Shown here: in pieces, positions 23,101-49,060 of the stretch
Position numbering within the stretch: position 1 is the stretch's first letter
Layout: the number at the start of each line of letters is the position of its first letter
NCBI RefSeq assembly: GCF_051106095.1
Contig: NC_135786.1
Location: 213,380,001 to 213,444,000 of the forward strand
DNA: 64,000 nt
From: Pogona vitticeps
Lineage: Eukaryota > Chordata > Lepidosauria > Squamata > Agamidae
Direction of reading: 5' to 3'
Position numbers and translations under genes: made by a program
The notes under the pieces: generated by a model
What the model saw: the letters and a program-made list of their open reading frames with translations, nothing else
What the model was told of the DNA's origin: nothing
The model's database searches: none

Positions 23101-24709
23101 ATTTCTCAGAGTGGCACTGGTTCTTCTTTTATTTGTATACTTACTGTTCTTCACTTTAATATTGCCTTTTAATGATATAAAATGCCTCTTTATTCATTGT
23201 TCTTAGCTTTAAATATTGTCTTTTAATGAGGTTAAGTAGTTGTATACAGTACTCATTGTTTTCTATTTTAAATATTGTTTAAATATTGTTGTAAGTTGCC
23301 TTGGGTTCTTTTCAAGGAGAAAGGTGGGGTAATTTTTAAAAAATAAAAACTAACAAACCGCTGTAATGGCTCAGATCAGCTGGCAGAAGAATGGCAGGGG
23401 GGAGGAGATTCAAAGCCCTCCTAGCCCAGACTTACAACCACTATGCTGGCACAAATTAGGCCAGTACTATGTAATTTCCTTTGGGGAGATTCAGACTGAG
23501 CACAGCCTCAGCTGATTTAGTGTCAGCTTAGCCAGTCCTCAGTCCTCCTGGCAAATAAGGACTGTACTCTTAATCATGTTTAAAGTAGACCCCTTGACAT
23601 TAACTTGTCTTGACCAAAGCCATTTTATAGTGTTAGCCAGCCGTAATAAAACTACAGCTTACCAAACTCAGCCTCAAATTCCACAACTGTTTTGCAAAAG
23701 CCATTATAAGGAGGAACTCTATGAAAGGCTATGAACAGAAATTACATTACAGTATGTCTGAGGACTGCTCATATATGTCTGTGTGTATGTGTTTGAAGGC
23801 TGCTCGCTCACTCAGGCATGCATGCATACACACCTTTTGGTTGAGCCCAGTACAGGCATTGCCCAAACACAGAGTTTGCATTTCTCTTCCCTCACGGACT
23901 AGAACTGCTCTTTACTTGTTTAGTAAATATGAGGATGGGGACAAGACAGAACACACCTCATCATCACAAACCTGTGCCACCTGCTCATTGCTGTTTGTCA
24001 GGCAGCCAAATAAGACCCCACCAGCAGTATAGCCTTCTACCTTTTCTCCAGCAACCATCAATTTAACTGATCTGCTGCCTTGTAACATATAATATGGGGC
24101 AGGATTGTACCACAAATTAGGAAGAGGCAGGGTTTATAGGATTTGTGTTATAACTTGCAAGATAAATGACAAAGACAGGGTTACCACCTGATGCTATAGG
24201 ACAGCTGTCTACATTTTCCGTCCTCCATCCATCTTTGCTTCAAGAATTTTTTTTTTTAAAAAAAAACAGGAATAACTGATTTGGCACTAAACAAAGTCCA
24301 AAATCCCTACCGAGGTACTACCTTTATTATGTCTTTTAGTTGGCCTAAAACACGGCAAGCTGCACAGTCCCAGGGCTCTCCCAGAAGAAAGGAACGGGAA
24401 ACCCCTTCCGTGTATTCTGTTCCTGGAAAACCCCGAGAAGGGCCGCCGGAGCGCAGAACTCACTTCTATTACACTTTGCTGGTATTCCAGAAATCACACC
24501 AAGGAGAACCCCCCCTCCTCCACCACCTCGTCCTCGCCGTTTCTACCTGACCGCTCTTCCCTCCACTGCTGCAGGCGTATCGGCTACGATGATCGCCAGC
24601 TTCTCTCACCATTACGCCTCCAACCCCAAACGTCCCCCTCCCCAAAGCACTCAGCCCCCCCCCCACCCGACTCTCCCTGTATTTACTCACTCGGTGCCCT
24701 TGCCGCCAT
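17122..24709 (-). CDS. UQCRB: Cytochrome b-c1 complex subunit 7 (ubiquinol-cytochrome c reductase binding protein), 4 coding exons
   Basis: The coding exons on the minus strand are 24691-24709, 21623-21694, 18537-18703 and 17122-17199; joined they give exactly 111 codons plus stop, the length of the human protein. All introns are GT-AG and every split codon closes in frame. Recognisable blocks include [38 protein letters not shown] and [17 protein letters not shown], all closely like mammalian UQCRB. In the family, this subunit (yeast Qcr7) sits on the matrix side of complex III in the inner mitochondrial membrane, contacts cytochrome b and is needed for assembly; it has no cleaved presequence, and none is seen here. 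The start is the only ATG of a 19-nt first coding exon in a CpG-rich block. Intron 2 holds a large MITE. The donor after exon 2 is tandemly duplicated (see findings). The gene is transcribed the same way as MTERF3, whose 3' end lies about 2.9 kb upstream. Confidence 0.96.
17200..18536. other. UQCRB last intron, no repeat identified
   Basis: Intronic. Short frames at 17667-17987 have no recognised family. Confidence 0.5.
18537..18703 (-). CDS. UQCRB: UQCRB coding exon 3
   Basis: Acceptor TTTCAG precedes 18703 and donor GTATGA follows 18537. It is the largest exon and codes residues 32-86 ([19 protein letters not shown] through KEEWVKYEE), the most conserved part of the protein. Confidence 0.96.
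18960..19715 (+). mobile_element. Non-LTR retrotransposon C-terminus (RTE/jockey-like) with zinc-finger-like end
   Basis: Code from about 19286 to 19711 reads [34 protein letters not shown] and then [21 protein letters not shown], a C2H2-like finger typical of the C-terminal end of certain vertebrate LINEs. Upstream, 18990-19280 holds broken code for the preceding part. It lies in UQCRB intron 2, opposite to the gene. I cannot fix the clade. Confidence 0.65.
19716..20852. other. UQCRB intron, mostly unrecognised
   Basis: CAGTGTTTCCCAACG at about 19889 resembles a hAT left end, but no matching right end or duplication was found. The remainder is AT-rich. Confidence 0.35.
20853..21478. mobile_element. 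Mariner-type MITE (626 bp) with a long internal palindrome
   Basis: CAGTGGTGCCCCGCACAGCG at the left, GCGAGGCACCACTG at the right, TA on both sides (20851-20852, 21479-21480). Longer than its relatives because of a GC-rich palindrome at 21071-21321. Lies in UQCRB intron 2, only ~145 bp from exon 2. Confidence 0.85.
21071..21321. repeat. Near-perfect 251-bp palindrome (about 125-bp arms)
   Basis: Left arm starts CAGCTGTCCGGCGGGTCC and the right arm ends with its reverse complement (GGACCCGTCGGACAGCTG). Both contain GCGCAGCGTTTTCGCG and AAGCCCCGAAATGG. The centre is the palindrome TGCGCA near 21196, so there is almost no loop. A handful of arm mismatches, mostly C/T or G/A. Confidence 0.88.
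21591..21640 (-). repeat. 25-bp tandem duplication spanning the UQCRB exon 2 splice donor
   Basis: CACTTACCATATTTGTTGTA begins at 21591 and again at 21616. Each copy carries the exon end GGATACAACAAATATG and a GTAAGTGTG donor. Only the first donor in transcript order (at 21622) keeps the reading frame. Confidence 0.92.
21623..21694 (-). CDS. UQCRB: UQCRB coding exon 2
   Basis: Acceptor TTCCAG precedes 21694 and donor GTAAGT follows 21623. Codes residues 7-30 plus the first base of Gly31, including the conserved [14 protein letters not shown] block. The last bases of the exon together with the donor are repeated 25 bp further downstream. Confidence 0.95.
22028..22240 (+). mobile_element. tRNA-derived SINE
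   Basis: A-box-like TGGATAGCTTAGATATCTG and B-box-like GGTTGGTGCTTGATTC, followed by a MIR-like part (CCTTGGGCAAGTTGCAAGGC). In UQCRB intron 1, antisense to the gene. Confidence 0.65.
22265..22375 (+). mobile_element. L2/CR1 LINE tail with CAAA microsatellite
   Basis: GTAAGCCGCCCAGAGACC, GCATATAAGT and then about 13 CAAA units (22320-22368). Confidence 0.75.
22395..23345 (+). mobile_element. L2-type LINE, 3' part
   Basis: Codes [36 protein letters not shown] and [11 protein letters not shown], the C-terminal region of the L2 reverse transcriptase ORF; ends GGAGAAAGGTGGGGTAA and an A-rich tail. One open stretch of 71 codons survives (22585-22800). Confidence 0.82.
23372..23465 (-). mobile_element. 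tRNA-like SINE head
   Basis: On the minus strand CCAGCATAGTGGTTGTAAGT (A box) and GGGCTTTGAATCTCC (B box). Short and diverged. Confidence 0.4.
23466..24469. other. UQCRB intron 1, no further repeat recognised
   Basis: Non-coding, no clear repeat. Confidence 0.4.
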
Positions 24710-25050
24710 CTTGACCCTTCAGGAAACGCACCCGCATGGCCTTTCGGGAGACTCGACATCCGTCCCCGCCCCTTTAGATCACGTGACCTCAAAGGGTAGG
24801 CGGTCACGTGACCGACACCGCTCCGTCGCGTTCAAGCGCCGCCAGGTGAGGCGCTCGGTCGCCGAAAGAGAATGTTGTTGTGTAGCGTTTAGGCGGCTTT
24901 GCCTTTAGCGCCTGCTCGCTGGCGACGCAAACGCTGGGGCAGCGGTGATGGGAGTGAAGGCAGGCCGGTCCGAACGCCCGAATCCCTTGACTAGCCGCTG
25001 GGAAGGTGATGCCGGCTGCCACGCCTCCTGGATCTATCATATTTCCTCCG
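24470..25050. promoter_or_regulatory. CpG-rich promoter block of UQCRB
   Basis: A locally GC- and CpG-rich stretch in AT-rich surroundings that covers the UQCRB first exon. It contains two ATCACGTGAC/GTCACGTGAC palindromic sites (about 24778-24811), an E-box/USF-type CACGTG core, close upstream of the start codon. Housekeeping mitochondrial genes usually have such TATA-less CpG promoters. No coding gene is seen on the plus strand here. Confidence 0.65.
24691..24709 (-). CDS. UQCRB: UQCRB coding exon 1
   Basis: Codes MAARAP plus the first base of codon 7. ATG is at 24709-24707 and the donor GTGAGT follows at 24690. It lies in a CpG-rich stretch. Human starts MAGKQAV, so the N-terminus is the least conserved part. 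Confidence 0.9.
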
Positions 25051-25429
25051 CAAATATCTCAATAACCGAGTGAATTTCCCTCAGTAACAATATACTGTGC
25101 GAGCTGTCCGTGTCATGTACACACCATTTAAAGCTGACTTGGTCTGAAGGTGCAATTAAGGTCGATTTAGTTTTACGAAAGAGCTGATCCAGAAAGAAAT
25201 GGAAAGCTACGTTGTCCTATTCATCAGTGCAGTGTCTGCAAGTTTGGGCTCTCCTCTGTGGCGTGACGAGGGAGTTCCTCCATACAGGCATTTCAAACTT
25301 TGCCAACTGGGTAACAGCATATCCTTTCTCCTGCAAAGTGGCCAGACATGCAGACATTTCAGTCTTATTTCATGTGAAAAATGTGATCCTTTGAAGTGGC
25401 TGTCACATACAGCACTGATGGTACCTGTC

Positions 25430-25960
25430 TGTCATGGGTTTGGAGGGAAAGTTCCATCCTATGGGGAGTGGAAGGCGGGACATCAGGGGGGAGGAGCTGT
25501 ACTGTATATATATTTGGAGCTTGTGTGGAGTTTGGAGTTGGAGTCTGTGTGTCAGACTGGGTACAACTGTTTGTCAGTTCGTACATACCTGATAGGTTCA
25601 GGTTTCTTTCTAGGTAGCCAGAACTGATAGGTTCAGGGTCTGTGCGTTACCTTAAAGTGTTCTGTGGGAACCAATCTGTTATATGTGTATGTTTGGGGCT
25701 ATGCCACGTTACAGTTTCCTATCTACCTGATTCTTTTATTTACCCTGTTTGTTGTTTCAATAAACCTTGTTCTTTTATTTATTAAAATCCATTCCTGGTC
25801 TGTGTGACTCCTTACAGGGAATGGTTGGTGGCAGCATAACTACAGGGTGGGATACTCCAGTAGGACTGGGGTTGCCACAGTGGCATATTCAGAAACTCTG
25901 TGGCAAATTTATCTCCTCCTGCAGAGGACAGAGCTGGAAAACAGGCTGTATCTGAGAGGC
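25430..25960 (+). mobile_element. LTR-like fossil (Ty3/gypsy-like), LTR plus short leader
   Basis: TGTCATGGGTTTGG...CTCCTTACA (about 25430-25817) has a TATA-like GTATATATATTTGG at about 25505, a polyadenylation signal AATAAA near 25761, and just after it TGGTTGGTGGCAGCA and GGGTGGGAT, a leader pattern I associate with vertebrate Ty3/gypsy elements. No internal genes or second LTR are seen in the window, so it is an incomplete relic of moderate age. Confidence 0.45.
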
Positions 25961-26129
25961 CCCTTAAAATCCTGCCATTTTCAATTCTATTAGGCCTAAG
26001 GTGGAAGTTCTTTTACACAGATCTATGTGAGAGAAAGAGTAGTGTATGATGGCTCTTAAGATGATTTGCAAAAATTCTTCAATGTGCTCCAGGTTTATTC
26101 TCATATTCCAGGTGGATGATGTGGCTGTA

Positions 26130-26200
26130 GTGCTGTAAGCCGCCTAGAGTGGTCTATTGACTAGATAGGTGGGATATAAATAAAATAAATAAATAAAGTT
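26130..26200 (+). mobile_element. L2/CR1 LINE tail
   Basis: GTAAGCCGCCTAGAGTGGTC, GATAGGTGGGATATAAATAA and an AATAAAT tail. Confidence 0.65.
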
Positions 26201-26464
26201 ATTTACAGAAAGTTGGAGTGCAACTCCTGTTTAACTATCCAGTTTACTATAACTGAGTATGATAATCCAGGTTGGTAAAATATTTTAAAACACAGCAGTG
26301 GAAATTATATCTGATTCCCTCTCATTGTACTGAATGTTGAACTTTTCACGGCTCAGGTTGCACCAAAAATATATTTCTAGTTTAAAAAATTGTTTCCATA
26401 TGCATCCATTTTCCTCATCAAATGCAGGTATAAGTTTCACTGAATTCAGTATTATTTATTTCTG

Positions 26465-26570
26465 AGCATGCATACATACATACATACATACATACATACA
26501 TACATACATACATACATACATACATACATACATACATACATACATACATACATACATACATACATACATG
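26465..26570. repeat. CATA microsatellite, about 25 units
   Basis: About 100 bp of uninterrupted CATA/TACA repeats, so probably variable in length between individuals. Confidence 0.95.
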
Positions 26571-26876
26571 ATTGCACTGTCAGCACTTCCGTTCTTACTC
26601 AGGTCGGAAGTTCTGGATGTGTATTATCGAGGCAGACTGTATCTCCCCATCATGCTTCTGAGATGAAGAGACTTTGGATGTCCCACACAGCCAATTTTGT
26701 GAGTGGATAATAATACTGCAAGACAATGGCAGCCCTGAGATGGAAACAGTCACTAAAATGGTATGGGAAAAGTTGGGCCTAGTCAGATGCAGCAGAATGG
26801 CCATGGCTAGAAAGAACAAAACTACAGCAGATCTGGCATGTCATGGCTCTAGTGACCTCTGGCTGTGAAATATATA

Positions 26877-27301
26877 CAGTGGTGCCTCGTTTGATGACGT
26901 TAATCTGTTCCAGCGAAATCGCTGTAGAACGAAATAATCAAGCGAAAGTAAAAAGCCCATTGAAAACTGGTTCAATGCGTCCCAATGGGCAAAATACCTT
27001 GGCGTCCAGCAAAGATCCTCCATAGGGCAGCCATTTTCTGGTGCCTGTAATGTGAGGAATCCATCCTAAGCATAGCGGGGAGCCATTTTGAACAGCAGGC
27101 AGCCATTTTGAAAACTGACGATCAGCTGTTTTCTGATTGTCGCAAAGTGAAAAATCGGTTCCCGAAGCAGGGAACCGATCATCGTGAAGTGAATTTTCCC
27201 CATTTAATCATCGTTTTGCGATCACAATAGCGACCACAAAAAAACACATTGTTAAGCTATTTCATTGTTAAACGGGGTAATTGTTAAGCAGGGCACCACT
27301 G
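26877..27301. mobile_element. Mariner-type MITE (425 bp)
   Basis: CAGTGGTGCCTCGTTTGATG at the left, GGGCACCACTG at the right, TA on both sides. It lies between UQCRB and MTERF3, only ~330 bp from the MTERF3 stop. Confidence 0.85.
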
Positions 27302-27604
27302 TAATGATCTAGGCCAAGTCTCTACAACAACACTGCTGACGATTACCAAAATGAAAGTTAAATTTGCACAGGAACATGAAGCATGAGTTATCTCCTAGCA
27401 ATTACATTTCTCTAATTTGTACTACAATTCTAGGATTTACTCAGGACAACTAAGCATTGTTAGCATCTTGTCTCTTTTAAAGTAGGCTTTTCTCAAGGTA
27501 GCTGTTGCTTTCACTCACCAGTACCACACATTTTTTACATTATATTTTTACCCCCAAATCTGTAATGATAAAGAACATCAACAGATTTACTTTGCAGAAG
27601 AATT

Positions 27605-27610
27605 TTTAAT
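27605..27610 (-). terminator. Possible MTERF3 poly(A) signal ATTAAA
   Basis: ATTAAA on the minus strand, about 25 nt after the MTERF3 stop. No AATAAA was noticed in the next ~200 nt. A very short 3' UTR would follow, so a more distant signal is possible. Confidence 0.3.
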
Positions 27611-27634
27611 TATTTTTAAAAAATATACATAACT

Positions 27635-45327
<17,693 letters not shown>

Positions 45328-46954
45328 CTTACTGAAGGTGCTCTGTAATAAAACACCATGACAAAGAGATGTCACAGAACCATTAAAAACAATATTGTAT
45401 TCAGAGCTTCAGCCCTACTGTTAGCCAGAGTGAGGCACAGATGCTGGGGTGCAGTGGCAATGTGCTGGAGAACAAAGTGGAGTGCACTATGTGCCTGTCC
45501 TACTTCCCCAGTATTGAAGTACGGTAAGACTCAGTTAGCAGTCTACATGGCTTTTGCACATGGAGCTAGCCAAGGAGTAACCTTGTCCATTGCCTCAAGC
45601 AGTTAAATGTCTCAGACCAGGTAAGTATCTCCTCGTTACTTTCATGGAAACAGTGAGCTAATTTCATTAGTATAGAAGAAAAATCTAAGTGTATGGATAA
45701 AATCAGGACAAGACCGTATGATCCTCAAAACAATACAAATGCAGGAACAGGCAATACCTTTACTGGGCCATTAAGAAAAAAAAAGATAAAGTGAGCTTTC
45801 AATAATAATTTGTCTTCCTAATTCCTCTTCTGCACCAGGTTTTCATGGATAGTTCCAAAATTGTATGTTTATATTAAAGTCCCTAAAATTTAATGGCCAT
45901 TGTTGAGGGCCAGGTTTAGCTTCTTAAATGGAGTCTGCAAGAGTCACTGATTTAGAATTTATTATATCATTCTAAGTAGGAAATTTCCAATTGTCCATTG
46001 TACCCCTTTTATATAAGTCTGCAGAGAGGGGTGGCAGAAAAAGATGGACAGGGTTGAACAGAGAGAGGGGTGACATATAGAACCTTTTATTAAATTGTAC
46101 ATCAGATTCGGCTCTGATTCTACCCACTGCATGGTTCTCTAAAGAAAAAAATGTTCTCTACCCTGATTGATAACACTGGTCTTGAGCAAGACTAAGCAAG
46201 TATAGGCCATGGACCACATGTGGCCCCTCAAGACCCAAAGTGTGGTTTCATGTGCTTTAAAAAACATGCAACAGGATCCCCCCTTTTTTTTACTTAAAAC
46301 CCCCCACCCTCCTCCAGCTGCCTGGATCCAACAGCAATACAAATCATGGTGAATGATCCTAATCCTTTGATCATAATCTTGGAATATACCACTAGGACTA
46401 ACATCAGGGATCATCCTCATTGCATATTTCTGAAGTCATGTCCCAGCCAGACTCCCCTATAGTCATCAGTCCCAATTTATAGGACATAAAATAGAGGAAA
46501 GGACTATACCTTATTTCCTGCGGCAAAGAGAACTAAGCAAGAAAGGAGAATCTATTTCTCTTACATTTTCAAGGTACCACAAACAAAGATACGTACTGTA
46601 TTCATAAGAAACATGTAAAAAACCATATACACTTAATTGCAAGCTTGAATCATTTACTGTTATACCTTCTATACATACAATCTTAATTTTAATACCTACA
46701 TATAATTAAAACATCTGTTTGTCTATCTCCCAAAGATTTTTAATTCTGGACACTGAAAACAAATAGAGAAAGACAGGGCAGTGGGCAAGAGAAGGAAAAG
46801 CATAAGTACTAGGCAGAAAAGGGGGGAGGCTGTCGGTTTTTAAAACAAATTCCCAAAGCAAAAATGGGCAATGCTTTCAAAATATGACCATCGTAATATG
46901 AAAAACAGGTAAGTGTTTGAGTTTTCCCTGATTCCACTTGGTGGAAGACAAAAA

Positions 46955-47281
46955 GTAAAGGTTCCCCTTGACATTTTTAGTCCAGTCATGTCTGATTCTA
47001 GGGGGCGGTGCTCATCCCGTTTTTCAAGCCGTAGAGCCGGCGCTTGTCCGAAGACAGTTTCCGTTGTCACGTGGCCAGAATGACTAGGGAGCGCTGTTTT
47101 ACCTATTTATCTACTTGCATTTACATTCTTTCGAACTGCTAGGATGGCAAGGAGCTGGGACAAAGCGACGGGAGCTCACTCGAGCTCACTCCGTCGCGTG
47201 GATTCGATCTTATGACTGCTGGTCTTCTGACCCTGCAGCACAGGCTTCTGAGGTTTAGCCCATAGCGCCACCACGTCCCAC
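46955..47281 (-). mobile_element. Sauria (ACE) SINE
   Basis: Read on the minus strand: tRNA-like head GGTGGCGCTATGGGCTAAAC, TCATAAGATCGAATCCACGC (B box), GGAGTGAGCTC, CACGTGACAACGGAAACTGT, then the tail CAGACATGACTGGAC, AATGTCAAGGGGAACCTTTA. This family is typical of squamates. Confidence 0.9.
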
Positions 47282-47949
47282 TGGTGGAAGACAAAGAGAA
47301 ATGTAAATGTACTGTACATCCTGGGGCTTCAGAATTTATAAAGCAAAACTGATTCTATATCCACATGTGAAACCCATTGTCCCAAAGTTTCTACCCGCTT
47401 GCAATCTCCATCGAAGGATTTTGCTTTAGAGATCCTGAAGCCTCAACTTTTGGCCAGGATATATTTTGACTTTTCCCCTTCTCTCTTCTCTCCCTCAAAT
47501 TCTGCAGTGTCCAGCCTGAGTAAGAGTTGTGCAGCACGCCTCCTTCATATTCACACCCTAATAAAGGTATTATCTGTGCCTTGTTTCAGGGTTTCATAAT
47601 GATTGGGAGAGCTCTGCAACCCAATTTTTAAAATGTTTATAAGATCTTAACTGTTATGTTGAATTAAGTATACTTCCAATTACGGTGCATAAGGACTGCA
47701 GAACAAAAATGCTGCTTGGCACTTAAGCCTTATTTCCAAGTAAGCGCGCACCGGAGTTCATCCTTATGCCTGTCAGAAGATGGAGACAATCTTGAGACGT
47801 TACTTCGAAGCAAAGCGGTAGCCTCTGAGAAATTTTGGGCATTGTAGTCGAAAAACACAAACCTGCACAACTCTATTAGGAAGTAAGCCCTCTTGAACAA
47901 GGGCATCTAGGACGCCTGTAGTGATGTAAAATTTCTAGAAATTCTGAAG

Positions 47950-49060
47950 CCGCATGAAACGGCTATGGGGGGAAAACCGGGGAAAACACAGTTCCCCCCC
48001 ATTGTTTTCCGTGCCCCATCCCAAGAGCTTCGCCTCTCTAGGCCTGCCTTGGGGGGGAACACGTCCCCCACCACCCGACGGCACACAACCCTGTTCAGGT
48101 CTACCTGGCACAGAATAAACATCCCTCGGGGGCGAAACCATGGAGGGGCGGCCGCGACTCTCCGCCGCTGCCTCAGAAAACGAGCTCTTCCTCGACGGGC
48201 GTCTTCCGGAGAAGGACCAGCGCCAGGGCTGGGTTCGCTCCCGCGTTCCGCCGGCTTCAGAGGCGCGGGGCCCTTGCAGGAGAGCGCGGCGACCGGTGGT
48301 TACCTGGGCGCGCAGGAGGCCGCGGCGTGGCTCTCCTCCGGTTCCCGCCCCTGTTCCCCTCGGAAGGCCCACGCCGGTCCCCTTGGCCCCGTAGGCGGCG
48401 AGGGCCTCTGACGCAAGCGAGGAAGGCGAGTCTTGCCGGGCGGCACCTCCCCGCGGCCTGCGGCGGCAAAGCAAGGCCCGGCCCCTCCGTAGCACCTCCT
48501 CTTCTACCTCAAGCCTTGCCTGGGCCGCCAGCCGCTGGTGGTGGTGCTGCTGCGGCGCCGCGGTGTGGCCGCCCGCCCTCCTTTCCCTCCCTCGCTCCCT
48601 TCCGACCGCGGCCAGGTTGAGGCGAAAGCAACGGGGCCTCGCCGTCCCCCCCCCCGCTCCGAGGGGGAAAAAAAAAGAGGCGAGCGGAGCCATGGCGTCG
48701 TATGGGGGGAGCCGGACTCTGAGCAAGGACGACGTGAACTACCGGCTGCACTTCCGCATGATCAACGAGCAGCAGGTGGAGGACATCACCCTGGAGTTCT
48801 TCTACCGGCCCCACACCATCACCCTGCTCAGCCTCACGGTGCTCAGCCTCATGGCCTTCGCCTTCACCAGGTGCTCCGCGCCTCCCCCCGGGGCGGCAAG
48901 CGGCGCGGCGGCGGGGGGCGGCAGGGATAGGAAAGGTCGGTGGGCAAAAGGCGCAGGAAGGGGAGGAAAGGCTGGAGGAGATCGGCCCGGGTGTAATGCA
49001 GAGCTGTGCCGCTCGAGTGGAGCTTTCCAGGGAGTAAGAGCCTGGGAAAAGGGGCCAGAG
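47950..49060. promoter_or_regulatory. CpG island, probable divergent promoter of MTERF3 (-) and PTDSS1 (+)
   Basis: About 1.1 kb of strongly GC- and CpG-rich DNA ending just inside PTDSS1 intron 1. The MTERF3 first coding exon has an acceptor just upstream of its ATG, so its untranslated first exon should start in this block. Minus-strand donor candidates are GTAGAC near 48102 and GTAACC near 48303; I cannot choose between them. Long open frames here on both strands are by-products of GC content. Confidence 0.7.
48692..48870 (+). CDS. PTDSS1: PTDSS1 coding exon 1
   Basis: Starts [18 protein letters not shown] and ends AFAFT plus two bases (AG) before donor GTGCTC. The cytosolic N-terminus and the first membrane segment are coded here. 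Confidence 0.96.

Noticed and set aside
26468-26710. Frame beginning with repeated HTYI units
   Set aside because: Translation of the CATA microsatellite.
45328-45375. Upstream in-frame ATG at 45375 as the MTERF3 start
   Set aside because: A TTACAG acceptor lies between it and the ATG at 45327, so it is most likely intronic.
46195-46320. Possible repeat with GGACCACATGTGGCCC
   Set aside because: Looks like an old dispersed repeat, but too little is left to give borders or a family.
47935-48726. 263-codon minus-strand open frame over the CpG island
   Set aside because: GC-rich DNA lowers stop frequency; the protein is Arg/Gly/Pro-rich with no family resemblance and overlaps the PTDSS1 start on the other strand.
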